Assembly: GCA_027596195.1 (NCBI GenBank)
Contig: JADGJG010000002.1
Coordinates: forward strand, 1-64,000
DNA: 64,000 nt
Direction: 5' to 3'
DNA from: Podochytrium sp. JEL0797
Lineage: Eukaryota; Chytridiomycota; Chytridiomycetes; Chytridiales; Chytriomycetaceae
Under the pieces are notes generated by a model. That model was not told the DNA's origin and did not search any database. It worked only from the letters and a program-made list of their open reading frames with translations. A program made the position numbers and the translations under genes. Shown piece after piece: positions 1 through 12,911 of the stretch (position 1 is the first letter of the stretch; each line of letters begins with the position of its first letter).

Positions 1-64
1 TCTTCATCACTTTCTCCCTCAATTTTATTGTTTTTTTGCTGGTGGTGTTTGTGTCCAACCAACA

Positions 65-90
65 CCCCCCCCCCCCCCCCCCCCCCCCCC
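65..90 (+). repeat. Uninterrupted 26-base C homopolymer inside a PTR2 intron
   Basis: Twenty-six consecutive C residues sit about 50 bp upstream of the TTGCAG acceptor that opens the first visible PTR2 exon. The tract lies where a polypyrimidine tract would be. It is one of three long C/G runs in non-coding parts of the window, with 42376-42393 and 49614-49625. Its length is prone to sequencing and replication slippage. Confidence 0.9.
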
Positions 91-138
91 TCACCCCCTC
101 AGTCACCAACTCACATCATTCTTTTTTCTCGATTGCAG

Positions 139-1960
139 AACTCTGAATTCGACGGACAAGACCTCACCCCGCGCGAGCTCGAACTCAAGAAGATTGAGAT
201 TGAACTGAACCGCGGAATCGACGAGCAGATCATGGCCAATCCGGACAAGATGCCCCGAGCTGTTTGGTTTGTGAGTATATATCCAAAATTGGTGGCGTTT
301 TTGAGTCACCACTTGGTATTTAATCAAATTTTGTGAATTAGATTATCCCAAACGAGTTGGGCGAGCGTTTCTGTTACTACGGACTCACGCCCATCCTCAA
401 GAACTTTCTCAAGTACCAACTCGGATACCTTGCCAAAGTCGACGCCAACATGCTCTACCACGTTTTCCAAGGCCTCTGCTACTACACCCCACTCCTCGGT
501 TCCGTTCTCTCAGACTCGTATTTGGACAAGTACAAGACCATCGTCGGACTGAGTTCCGTGTATGTGCTTGGATTCGCGTTGTTGACCATCACTTCGTGGC
601 CGACTGTGATGGGTGTCGAAACGACGCATCTTGGTCGCGCGGGTCCACTGTTTGCGTTGTTGCTTATTTGTTTTGGGACGGGGGGGATTAAGCCGTGTGT
701 TTCTGCGCATGGTGGGGATCAGTTTTTGGAGGTGCAGAAATACGGTACGTTTGTGTGTGCGTGCTTTTTTTTGGGTCGAATCAGCAACTTACTCTCCCCA
801 AACAACAGGACTCCAAAAGTTTTACAACTACTTCTACATGGCCATCAACACGGGTGCCTTGATCTCCTCCTACGCGTCTCCCGCCATCCAGAAAAAGACG
901 TTCTTCACTGTCCCAAACGACACACTCGCGACATGGGCGGCCGCGGGTGTTCATCCCGTTGGGAACGGGTACCCACAAGCCTTTTTGATGCTCACCTTGT
1001 TCATGGCGGCCGCTGTGGGCATCTTTGTGGCCGGGTTCAAGACGTACCGCGTGGTTCCACCCAAGGGCTCCTTCATCCTCACAGACATTTTCAAAACGGC
1101 TGGAGCCTACATTTCGAACCGGAGAAAGTTTGGCAAGGAGGAAGCGTACCAAAAGACTGTCGAGACGCACACGGAGGGACTCGTGACGGAAATGTTGGAC
1201 CTCGGGAAAGTGATTGCAGCCATCTGGCCTGCGCCGATTTTCTGGATGGCCTTCAACCAGAACGGGACAGTGTGGCAAGACCTGGGAGACCAAATGTCGG
1301 TTCCGTTTGGTGGGGACAAGGCCACGTCGTTCTTTGACTCGGAAACGACCAACAATATTTGGAATCCGTTTTTTATTATCATTCTCGCTCCAATCTTTGC
1401 CAATTGGTTGTTTCCTTATGTGGATCGCAAGTTTGGGGCGGAGAAGTTTGGGTTGCAGCAGCGGATGGTGGCGGGGCAGATGATTGCGGGTGTGACGTGG
1501 GTATTCCTGTTTTTATTCCGTTTTCCACGACTCTAACTTTGGTTTGAATAGGTTCCTCGTCGCTGCTGGTATCCAGAAGATGGTCAACAACAACTGCTTT
1601 GACGGAGGCGACATTGACTCATGCCAATCCAACACTTCGATCGTGTGGCAAATTTTGATGTATTTCCTCATCACCACGAGTGAATGTCTCTTTTCCATCT
1701 CCGGGCTCAACTTTACGTACATTGAAGTCGGCAAGCGCACCAAATCCCTCTGTGCGGCCTTGTGGCTGTTTACGGTGGGAACGGGTTCGTTCTTGACGGG
1801 CGCGTTGTTGGATGCCACGTTGGGTGTCACAAACACGACTTGGACGCGTGAAACGTTCTTTTACTTGGTGGCGGGGTTGTGTTTTGGGTCGGGTTTGATT
1901 CAGTACTTTATTTCGAGATGGTACGTGCCCAAGGCCTTGCGCCCAACGGCTCACTTGTAA
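139..1960 (+). CDS. PTR2: POT/PTR2-family proton-coupled di/tripeptide transporter (5' partial)
   Basis: A plasma-membrane major-facilitator protein that imports di- and tripeptides with protons. The exons are about 139-270, 342-744, 809-1496 and 1552-1960, and they join in phase. The first visible exon follows a TTGCAG acceptor, so the true start lies left of the window. Family signatures are visible: NELGERFCYYG at the start of exon 2, a GTGGIKPCVSAHGGDQF block, then the FYNYFYMAINTGAL motif at the start of exon 3. The C-terminal half holds the remaining hydrophobic helices and ends in a short hydrophilic tail. The last intron uses a GTGGGT donor, which is my choice on phase grounds. AATAAA lies about 30 bp after the stop. 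Confidence 0.9.
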
Positions 1961-2197
1961 ATAGATCACCGTGGAGTGTCGGCTAGAGAAAATAAATCGT
2001 CTTGTAGTTTGTTATTTTACCCAGGGCAGTTCCAACATATTGTGCCTCAATTGCCTCGTTCTAAAACGCGTCGCAAAGTAATTTGAATTGGAACGCGTGT
2101 AGCATTTTTCCTTCTCTCACCTCTTATCTGGTTTTATTGGAAAAGGAGGGGAAGGAAGGGGGGGAAGGGAAAGCCGAGAAATTTTTGTTCACCAAAA

Positions 2198-5100
2198 ATG
2201 AGTTCTCGGACACTCTCGCCGGGCCGGGCCGTTTCGACGAAGGCGTCGTCGTCGTCGCTGTCTTCGCGGGGCGCAGCGAGTCTTAGCACAACAAGGAGCA
2301 CTGCCCTGAAGCCTCCTTCGAAGAAAGACGACTCTTCTTCTTCTGCGTTTTTGATCGAAGCCGCCAGCGACCCAAAACACTGCGACGACGCACTCGCCAG
2401 GACAATTAAGGCGCGCCTGGCTCAGACCCCTGCCTCTTTGTCCAAAAGAACATCTCGCCTCGGCGACTCTTCCACGAAGCGAACAACTTCTCGTCCTGAC
2501 TCCGTCGCTGACCTCGCTTCAAACATCACCGCTCTTTCCCTCGCGCCGCAACCACCCGCCCTCTCCCTCCAACAGCGCAGTCTCAAGTCCTTTGCCACAA
2601 AACTCCTCTCACAAACAACAAAAACAATCCACGCCATTCCCGCTGCAAAAATCGCCACTGTTGCTCCTGCTGCAGAACCCTCCACGTACCCCAGAAAACC
2701 CGTGTCAAAACGACCTTCGACAACAACCTCCACCGCGAAACCGCGTTCCGCAACTCCGTCAACCACCCCAGAATCCCAGCCATTCAGCGCTCTTACGCAA
2801 ATCGCGTTCGATTGCTCCGTGGCCCTCGCAAAGTTGGAACGTTTCGAATCAATCGAGGACTCGGCGTTCCTCGAATCCACCAACCAGTCGAATTCGAACG
2901 CACCTTTGGGGTATTGGAGCTTTGAGACCGAAAAGCTACTGTCGAATGTGATTACGCGGCTCGTGGAACAAGAGCAGGTTCGTTTGTTTAGTCCGTGTTT
3001 TCGCTTCATTGGACTGACTGATTTCGTTTTCAACAACCAGTACACGCATGCATTGCGTTTACTGCGACATCTCCATCCCAGGCTCTCTTCTGAACCTGAT
3101 CTCGATCTTTCCTCCCTCTCGTTGGGTCCTTCGAAACCGCACAATCTTGCCACTCCTCCTGAACCCGTGACAGCCATCAAAAAGCCACAACCGCGTTCTC
3201 GCACGGCTTCGAGTTCATCTCTGATCACAAAGAAACCGTCCACAATCAGTTTATCGAAACACGAACAACAAGCCGAAGTATTCATTTCCCCCATCATGAC
3301 GGATCTCTACCTACTGCGTCTCGTGTCCTCCACACCTGAACCACATCCCATTGCGGAATCGGCCAAATCGGCAGATTTGCCAAGTTGGGTTATCCCCTCT
3401 CACAACACCGACACCGACACCGACGTGACCCCACACCCCAATTTAACCCCACCAACGTCACTGATTGCTTCCACCCTGTTCAACGCAATGCGGTGCCTGA
3501 TGTCCATGGGATTGTACACCCAGAACGCGGAGGCATGTGAATCGTTGGTTCTCGGCGAGTTTGGACTCTTGTCGTGGTGCACGCGTTTCACTACGGGAAC
3601 GGACAAGGTGGCCGGTGGGAAAATGTGTGATGCTGTGTTTCGGTGGATGTACAAGTTTGCGGGCACGTTGACGGGTAAAGAAATTTGTACTTGATTTCAA
3701 CCGTTCAACTTCTCCTCCAGTCCTAATTTTGCTTTTTTGATTAGATCCAGTAAGGGCATTTGCTTGTAAACTGTTGGCGATTCAGTTTTTTGTGAAGGCG
3801 TCTTCGTTTACGATGGATTTGTTTTGCGATGTGGCGGTGCGCGCGGCGTCGGGGTACGAAAAGGCGCTTGGGCCAGGTATAACGCGAAATACCCAGTTCG
3901 TAAATCCAGTGAACTAACCCCGCAAAATTCCAGCCATGAGCTCCACCCTCATCACAAAATTCTACACCTCCATCCTCGACACATTCGAAACCTTGACCCC
4001 GACTCACCTCAAACCCTCGCACCTCCTCCTTCTCGACCACTGCGCCACAATCTCCCACCGCCTCCACTTACCCCTCCTCCAATCCCGCGGTTCTCTCCTC
4101 ACTCGACAAATCTGCACCACCGTTTCAGAGCCTGCTTCCGCGTGTATGGCCGCATCCATCGTGTGTTGGTTGGAAGTGGACGCGTTCGTGTCCCATCTCG
4201 ACACGTTGAGTGTCTCCGACGTGTCTGCGGAATCTCAACTCATTTGCACACGTGCGCGCGAATTCCAACATCTGATTGACGCAATGCCTGCGACTACACC
4301 AGAGGAATCCATCGTACACATGACAAGGGTCTATTCGCGCGTATTGGAAACGTGTAAAAAGGCCGCGGCGTCGGCCAATCTCGCACCCGATTCATCCGTC
4401 GGAATGGACAATATCATTCAATCCCTTTTGGGATGTTTTGGATTCTGGATCTGTCGAGACTCGAGTGGTGCAGGGCTTGCTAGGAAACTGGCACCGACCG
4501 TGATTCAACTTTACCTGAGCCTCGTGACGATCCGGCAAACGACGCAACCTTCTCTTTCGAAATACGATGACTTCTCGAGCCTCCTCTCCCGCGCTGTTGA
4601 GATTTGCGAAATGTTAGCGTTTGGGGATGGACTTTCTTGGATCTCGACTGCGTGTTACAACGCGGGCACGAAGCACTTCCAATCCCGAGAATACGCCACA
4701 GCCGCTGGATGGTTCAAATCGAGTTGTGACTTTTTCGAACGCGGGAGATTGATTCGAGGCGCAACGGACGAAGACGCACGGTTGATTACGAAACGGTGGG
4801 AATCCGTGGTGGTTTGTATGAACGCTGCGCAGGATGTGGAAGGGACTGTGGACGCGTTGAGGGGGTTGTTTGCGCGTTTGCCAGTTGGGGAGGTTGAAGC
4901 GGGGAATGGGGTGGTGTGTAAGTCGGTGGAAAAGGTGCTCAAAATCATGCACGCCCATCCACAACTTTCACAGCTGCATTTGGCCCACTTCCTTCCTCAA
5001 GACACACCCATGTCCACGCGGGTTGCGGTGCTCGAGTACGAGTTTCAGTTTGTGACTGGGTTAGGTGATACTGCCAAAGCGTGTGGCGTTGTGGACGCGA

Positions 5101-8100
5101 TTTTGGGGGTGGTTGAGGGGGCAGGGGAAAGGGGGTGGCCTGTGAGACGGGCGAGGGTGTTGATTCGGAAAGCGAATTTGGTGAGGGTGAGTAAAGGGAG
5201 GGAAGGGTTGCGGGAGGCGGTGGAGGCTTGTGTGGCGGCAGTGGGGTTGTTGATGCAGGTTTGTTGAATGTGTTTTTTTGCCTTCCAAAGGTAGCAGAGA
5301 TTCTGATCTGAGTACTGTGGAATTTAGGAGGGGGAGGAGTGGGGGATGGATGCGGAGATTGCAGCCACGCGGTTCGACGACCTTGCCTTCGCGCAGCTCA
5401 CTCTTGGGATTTGTCGGAATGAGATGGGAGAGTATGATGCTGTGCCGTTTCGAGAGGCTGTGGAGGGGTGGAAACGGTTGGTGGATGGGGTTGGCGAGTT
5501 TCCTGGCAGTTGAGAGTTTTTTTTTCTCGTTGTTTTGAGGGGTTGCAGGAGCTGCTGTTAACTAAGACGCGTTATCTTTTGTAGGTTGTCAAGCGAATGT
5601 GGAGCAAGTTAGGACACAATTCGCGTGTCTCGAGCAGACGTACAAAAATATGGGTAAAAGGCTTTCCGATTGGGTTGTTTTGACCTTTGCTCACTGCTTG
5701 CTCAAAATCCACTCTTCCCCCCAACAAAACCCCAGCATCATTGGCCGACACGTTTGGTATCCTCAATCAACCCACGAACCAGATCCAAGCACTCCATCTG
5801 ATGCTCTCGCTTCTCCAGATTCACGAGCCGCGGAATAGCTGTAAATTGGAAGGTGTGTTGATACTATTCGACTCCCCCGCGGCTTTGCTAAATCAAATCG
5901 ATGAACAGAATCGATGCAAATCCTGTCTCGCATCGCACACGCGCACCTCTCACTCGGGTATACGGGCAAAGCCGGGCAAGTGTTGGTTCAAGCGCAAGGA
6001 CTGATTGAGTCGCACGAGGCTTCCGGACTCGTTGTGAACCCACAAGTTTTGTCAATGTGGAGACTGTCGTATGCTTATTATTTGTGTTCGATTGGGAGTT
6101 TTGAGAAGGGGTGAGATTTCTTTGTGTTGCTGTTTTGGATTTTTTCTGATTCGAGTGTTTTGTTGGTTGAGTAGAACGGTCGCGTTTGATAAAGCTGTTT
6201 CAGCGGATGTGGGGGCAGCGAGGAGTCTTGAAACGGAAGTGTGTGTCGCGTTTGCGCAATTTGTCAAATCGAATCTGCTGTTTTTCCAGGTACAACAAAC
6301 TGAGCTCTCTTTTTTCTTCTCTAGTCGACTAACCCAAAAAATGCCCCCAAAAAAGGGTCAATTCGCCTCTTCCATCACCGAAGCTGCCAAATCCATCTCC
6401 AAACTAAACACCCTCTTCCACTCCCCCACCACCACCTCCACTTCTCCACTCCGCCTCCAAATCGCCCACCGCATCCTCGAATCCTCATCTTACCTTGGAT
6501 CCCTATACCTCCTCCGCGGATCCATTCCCGAATCCGAATACTACTTCCACCAAGGTCTCACCCTCGCGAAAGCGTGTGCGTCTCCAGGGTATGTGTCGCG
6601 GTTTTTGGGGTGGGTTGCGGAAGTGCGTTGTCGTGAGGATCGGGTTGTGGAAAGTCGGAGGGGCTTGGAGGGTGTGAATGAGGGGGGATTGGAATCGGTG
6701 GTGGAACGCGGTGCCGGGGCGGTGAGGAGGGGGGATTTGTTGGTCAAGGAGGGGAAGGGGGAGGAGGCGTTGGAGGTTTTGGAGGGGGTGAGGAGGGGTG
6801 TGGAGGAGGCGATGATGGGGGAGGGGGTGGATGTGGTTGTGAAGGTGGCTGTGAAGAAGGCGGTGGGGGTGGGGAGGGAGAAGAAGGGGGTGGCGCCTGT
6901 GCGAGAGAGGAAAGTGGTAAGGAGGGTGGGGAAGGTGGCAGCGGCGGCGGCGGTGGTGGTGCAGCCTCCGGTTGTGGAAGGTTTGTGTGTGACGATTTTT
7001 TGTTTCTTCGTTTCTGACCCTCGTCGATTCCAGTTGCACCAAAATACAACGGACTCGCTTACCTCAAAACCGAAGTCACGAGCCGCATCGCGCGTATTCT
7101 TGACCGTCAAGATCGGCCGGAGGAAGCCGAACGGCAGCTATCTCTCGTGGCTGAGTTGCCGCAACGCGGATTGGAGGAGGTTTGAATATCAAAAAAGTTA
7201 CTGCTTTTTGCTAATGCGACGAAAGGCCGAGTATCTCTACACTCTATCGAGCATCAAGTTCAAGAAACTATGGCAAAGTTTGAACGGGAATCCGTTGCTC
7301 GAGATGTTTGGCGATTCTGGTGAGCCGGGGGATTCGCACTCACTTCGATGTATTTCTCTAACCACTCGAATTTTCGAAAAAGCCTTCTCGGTCCCCTGGT
7401 GTGTCCCCAAACCATCCACAAAACCCGCCACCACGACCACGAAACCCACCTCCCTCTCGTCCAGAGTCAAAACCAAATCCCAAACCCCAGCTCTCGAACG
7501 AAACGTGGCCCACCTCGACACTCTCCTCACGCAAACCTTCCACTGCGCGAAACTGTACGGCGCCACTTGGATCCTGTACGAAACGTGCCACTCCCTGGCT
7601 CTTTTGAACGTGATCCGCGCGTACCTTACCGGCGGCGTTTCAGAGTCCTGTGCCAACGATCTTGCTCTGTCGATGGCATTTTATTTGGACCAAGCCAACG
7701 GAATCACCTCGAAACGCGAACTACTCGGCGCGTTGAGTGAGAAACGGACCGCCGAAACGCAGGATTCCCTTCGGACGCGGTACGAGAGCGAAATGAAGTG
7801 GACTCCCGGGGATTTGCAGGTGCAAGTTATCGATCAGATTCCATCGGGGTGGACGGTGGTTTCCCTTTCTGCGGATCCTTTGTTGGATGACTTGTACATC
7901 ACACGTATGACCCGTGGAGCGACACCCGTCACGGTTCGGGTACCCATGAAGCGGCAGGCGATTCGGGAAGGGGAGGAGGATGGGTTTGGGTTGGAAGTGG
8001 TGTTGAGGGAGGTGCAAGAGATTATGGAGGCGAATGATGAGACGACCAAAGTGGCTGGGCGGATTGTGGCGGAAAAGAGGGAGCAGACGCGAGAGGAGAA

Positions 8101-9687
8101 GGTGGAGTGGTGGAGGGCGAGGAGGGAGTTGGATGGGAGGTTGAAGGGGGTGTTGGGGCATGTGGAGAAGTATTGGTTGGGTGGGTTCAAGGTGGGGATT
8201 CTTTCTGCACAGTTTTTTTTTGAGAACTCGTTTTTGCTCAGAGTTTTTTTTTTGGTATCGCAGGGACTTCTTCTTCGAGACGATTTCCAAAACCCACTCT
8301 ACAGCGTGCCGTTTTCGGAATTCAAAACCGCTTTGGAACAGTTGGTGACGAAATCGATTGCCCGAAAGACCAAAGTGAAGCCGATTCCGTTGGATCCCGA
8401 GCTGTGTTGCATGATTCTGAAGCTCGGGAGTGAGCCTGATTCGTTTGACGTGGAGGATGTGTTGTATTACTTGATGGATGCGTATCAGTATGCTGGATTT
8501 CAGATTGGTTATGATGAAATCAATATTGATATGGTGAGTTTCCTGGCACTGAACTCGTTATTTACTCACAAAGGAAATCAAACCGAAATAGCTTGAAGGC
8601 GCGTTAAGCGAATCCGTCACGCGGTTCCACTTGTCTCGCACCAACATCAACGCCAAACAATCCACAAACCCCTTCCTCGAAGAATCCGCGCCGCGCGAAA
8701 AACCTCACCTCGTGCTGGTGCTCGACAAGAAGCTCCAATCGATTCCATGGGAAAGTATCCCCTGCATTCGGGGAACGTCCGTGTCGAGAGTGCATTCGCT
8801 GTGTTTCTTGAGGGATCGGTTTTTGGAAGGCGAGGACGTGCAGAAAGTGACGAAGGAGGACGCGTTTTATGTGTTGAATCCGTCCAAGGATTTGGTTGGG
8901 ACGGAGAAGGAGTTTACGCGGTTCTTGAAGGGGTGGGTGTTGTTTGATCTGTTTTGGTTTTTTGTCATTCTGATCAATTGGAGGGAGCAGCAACAAGCAG
9001 TGGGATGGTGTGATTGGTCGCGCGCCGACGGAAAAGGAGATGGAATCGAATTTGTCGTCAAAGCCGGTTGTCATGTGAGGAGCGTACGTTTCTGAAAGTT
9101 TCAAACTAAACGATATATTCCTGGCAGGTATTTCGGGCATGGTGGAGCAGAACAATACGTGCGCGGGCACAACATTCGAAAGTTTGATAATTGCGCCGTG
9201 ACTTTCCTGATGGGCTGTTCAAGTGGGAAGCTTTCGGCACGAGGCGAGTTTGATGTTTCCGGAACTGCGTTGAATTACATGATGGGTCGCAGGTATTTGA
9301 ATTCTCAATGACATGATACGCGTTTTCTAATTCCTGATGTTCTCTCTCCTGCGCAGTCCGACTATTGTCGCAAACCTGTGGGACGTGACGGACCGAGACG
9401 TTGATCGATTCAGCAAGAAAATGTTTTGCAGTCTCGGAATGGCCACCGAGGACATGTTCCCACCCGAAAAGCGTGCCCGCAAGGCCGTCAAGCGAGCTTC
9501 CGAAGAAGACGAGGAGGAAGATTTGGAAGAGCGGCGGTTTTACAGAGACGCGTCGACGGTGGTTGTGGCTGAGAGTGATACGCTTTCGGTAACGGAGGCG
9601 GTTGCTGTGGCACGAGACTGTTGTGAATTGGGGTATATGGTTGGCGCAGCGCCTGTGGTGTACGGCGTGCCGGTTGTTTTTGTTTGA
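2198..9687 (+). CDS. ESP1: Separase, the cysteine protease that cleaves cohesin at anaphase
   Basis: Caspase-fold protease that opens cohesin rings at anaphase. I infer 17 exons: 2198-2977, 3041-3674, 3745-3876, 3934-5258, 5328-5508, 5585-5653, 5736-5852, 5909-6110, 6175-6980, 7034-7179, 7226-7319, 7383-8191, 8264-8533, 8592-8932, 8991-9074, 9128-9292 and 9357-9687. They keep phase throughout and give about 2161 aa, normal for the family. The N-terminal two thirds is helical and begins with a Ser/Thr/Lys-rich stretch. The C-terminal protease shows the expected order: IPWESIPCIRG, YVLNPSKDL, the catalytic His in YFGHGGAEQY (about 9128-9157), the catalytic Cys in FLMGCSSG (about 9205-9228), and VANLWDVTDRDVDRF. 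The fine exon choices in the middle are less certain than the protease end. Confidence 0.9.
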
Positions 9688-9821
9688 ATTTCACCAAGTA
9701 AATTGTTTATGGAATTTGGCGTGGCAGAGAGGCGGAAACGAAGGGCGGATTCGGAATCACGTTCCGGAAAAAGGAGATGCAGCGAATCCGAAGCTTGGCC
9801 GCACATCTTTCGAAAAGAAAC

Positions 9822-12610
9822 ATGACCAAATTCGCTTATCCAGCTGTCCGCAGAGACGAGAACCATGTGGACATGCTCCACGGCACTGCCGTGAAGGTAA
9901 GACAACTCCGTCGAATGATCACCCCATCTCACACTCGTTTTTCATTGCAGGATCCGTGAGTGTTCATTCGGCTGGGTTGATTGAATCGTGCGATCACCAC
10001 CTCACCCCTGTCAACAGATACCGCCACCTCGAGGACCCTGATGCCACCGAAACCCAAGCATTTGTCGAGGCGCAGAACGGTCTCTTCCAGGGATTCATCA
10101 AGAACTCGACTGTCCGCCCCAAGTTGGAGTCCAAGCTCACGGATATGTACAACTACGAAAGGTGTGTTAGTTTCGATCATCTGCCAGTCGTATTTGTCTG
10201 ATCAAGTTGCATCAGATACGGGGTGCCGTCCAAGAAGGGATCGAATTATTATTGTGAGTTTGAGTTTTGATGACGTGGCTTGGCTTGGATGGATTCTCAC
10301 TTTCTTCTTTCCAGACTTCCACAACTCTGGGCTCCAGCCCCAAGCGGTCATGTACACTCAGAAGTCTGTCGATGGAGAGGCTTCAGTGTTCTTTGATGTG
10401 AGTGGCGGTTTTCAGTGCCTGGTGTGGCGTTTCCCTCACCCCCGATTTCACTTCGAACCAGCCAAACACGCTTTCAGCCGATGGAACCACCAGTTTGCAA
10501 ACATACAGCTTTTCTGAGAAGGGAAATCTGTTTGCCTACGCCTTGTGAGTTCCTAGACGCCGTTTGATCCCACGCGAATCCGCGATTCTGAACTCTGATC
10601 GAAAATCACACACAGGTCGCAAAGCGGAAGCGACTGGGTCAAGATCCACGTCAAGCAAGTCGGTTCCGACAAGGACTTGGAAGAGAAACCGATCGAGTGG
10701 GCCAAGTTCACGAGCATCGAATGGACCCATGACGAAAAGGGTTTCTTTTACGGGCGTTTCCCCACTCCTGCCGTGTCGCACGACAAGGCTGGTACCGAGA
10801 CGGAGAGTGCCGAGAATCAAATGATCTACTACCACCGCATTGGAACTGATCAATCTGAGGATATTCTCGTGTACAAGGATGCTGAACATCCAACGCGTAT
10901 GTTTTCTACCGGTGTTTCGGACTGTGGACGTTACTTGATTCTCAGTATCGGGGAGAGCTGTGACCCCAAAAACTTGGTCTACTACGCCGATTTGGAGAAG
11001 CAGTTTGGAGGCAACTCGCTTCTTGGTGAGCTTCCCGGATTCTCATCTCAATTTCAAAACTTGTTTTGACTCCGATTTTAGGAATTCCCAAATTCACTCC
11101 CATCGTTGACCAATGGGAAGCCGAATACAGCATCCTTGCCAACGAGGGAACCGTCTTCTTTTTCAAAACTTCCAAAGACGCGCCCAAAAAGCGAATCGTT
11201 AAGTTTGACATTGCTCAACCCGAGTTGGGATTCGTGCAAGTGGTTGCGGAGACGGAGAACCCTCTTGATTTCGTCAATGTTGTGGACAAGAACAAGCTCG
11301 TGTTGGTGTATCTCAAGGACGTTAAGCACGTTATGAAGGTGTATGATTTGTTGACGGGGTCGTTCTTGAATGATATTGAGATGCCTCCGGGATCTATTAT
11401 CAAGGGCATGTCTGGAAACAAGGTATGTCGGTGTTTTCTCTCTTCTTGTGATTGATTCTGATTGAAGTGTGTTTTGATCACCAACAGAAAGACACGGAAA
11501 TGTTTTACAACTTTGGATCGTTCTTGTCGCCCGGAATCACAAGGCGGTGAGTTGTTTTTGTCACGTTCTGGGAATGCATGAATTCTCAACAATTTTTCTG
11601 ATAGGTACGAGTTCGCCAGCGGTAAAGACACCTTGTTCAGAGAAACCAGCGTCAAGGGCTTCGACTCGAGTCTGTTTGAAGTGAAGCAAATCTTTTACGC
11701 GTCCGAAGATGGAACCAAGATTCCCATGTACATCATCCACAAGAAGAACGCCGTTTTGGACGGAAACAACCCCACGCTGTTGTATGCTTACGGCGGGTTC
11801 AACATTTCCATTCTCCCGTCCTTCTCGGTATGTGGATTTTTTGGGAATCCTTTCGCCTGTAATATGAGGCTCTGAACAGCAGTATTTCAGGTTGCCTGGC
11901 TCACTTTTATTGAGAAATTCAACGGAGTTGTCGCCGTTGCCAACATTCGCGGTGGAGGGGAGTATGGTGAAGAATGGTACGCCGCGGGACGTCTCTTCAA
12001 GAAGCAAAACTGTTTCACGGACTTCCAATGCGCTGCCAAATACCTCATCGCGTCAAAGTACACCCAACCATCGAAGCTCGCAATTAACGGCGGATCAAAC
12101 GGTGGACTCCTCGTTGGCGCCTGCTTGAACCAAGCCCCAGAACTGTTTGGTCTCGGAATCGCCGAAGTTGGAGTGATGGATCTGTTGCGATTCCACAAAT
12201 TCACGATTGGAAGCGCGTGGACAAGTGATTACGGAAACCCGGATGTGGCGGAGGACTTTGAGAACGCGTTCAAGATTTCGCCCGTCCACAACGTTCCTAC
12301 GGGAGGTGCGTTCCCGGCTGTGTTGATCATCACGGGGGACCACGACGATCGTGTGGTTCCGTTGCACAGCATGAAGTTGGCGGCTACGATGCAGCATAAT
12401 TTGGGAGACAGCGCGAACCCCATCATGATGAGAATCAATACCAAGGCCGGTCATGGAGGTATGTGTTCATCGTAAGTCGGGAGTAACTGCGAGTTTCTAA
12501 TTTGGCGTTTTCGTTCGATAGCTGGAAAGTCGATGCAGCAGATTATCGAGGAAGCGTCGGACAAATACACGTACTTGTCGATTGTGCTGAATGCTGCTTA
12601 CTCCGATTAA
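9822..12610 (+). CDS. PREP: Prolyl oligopeptidase (serine peptidase family S9A)
   Basis: Cytosolic serine peptidase cleaving short peptides after proline. Twelve in-phase exons (9822-9896, 9951-9955, 10018-10161, 10216-10253, 10315-10397, 10462-10544, 10616-11025, 11082-11422, 11488-11546, 11605-11827, 11891-12458, 12522-12610) give about 705 aa, the usual length. The N-terminus reads [10 protein letters not shown], as in the family. A beta-propeller region follows, then the hydrolase domain with [19 protein letters not shown], the nucleophile Ser in GGSNGG, the Asp in GDHDDRV and the His in KAGHGG. Exon 2 is only 5 nt but is needed to make the conserved D-P-Y. I chose the ATG at 9822 because its product aligns with other family members. 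An in-frame ATG at 9777 would add a basic extension (MQRIRSLAAHLSKRN) that might target mitochondria. Confidence 0.92.
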
Positions 12611-12911
12611 AAGGGGACAATGGCGAATAAACACAACTCGGATGTTCTATTGATTCTTGATTCGAGGCTGTGCTGTCGACTCGCTTAAATCTCTCTCGTC
12701 TCTCTTCTTGTCTTCTTTTTCATGAGATCGCAATTCTCGGAAATCGACTCGCAGATAAACGGCATTTACAAATTCAAATGAAATTTTGCCTTATCTCTTC
12801 TCGTCGATTTTCAAGGTTGAAATCAAATGAGATTTTTTTTCCTGGGCGGAAGGTAAAAAAGGGCATGCGAACTCTGTTTTTTTTCTTCGTCCAACTTCAC
12901 AACCTTTCACC
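12611..12911. other. Intergenic region between prolyl oligopeptidase and ankyrin gene
   Basis: About 300 bp. It begins with the prolyl oligopeptidase 3' end, including an AATAAA-type signal near 12626. It then becomes CT- and T-rich towards the ankyrin gene start. I see no further gene or clear regulatory site. Confidence 0.6.

Noticed and set aside
6289..6323. A 35-nt intron in separase starting GTACAA
   Set aside because: It is too short compared with the others and does not keep phase; the frame reads through without it.
6503..7110. Long minus-strand frames of 179 and 189 codons opposite separase
   Set aside because: They are low-complexity His/Pro/Leu or Thr/Pro shadows of GT-rich separase codons, with no domain and no splice context.
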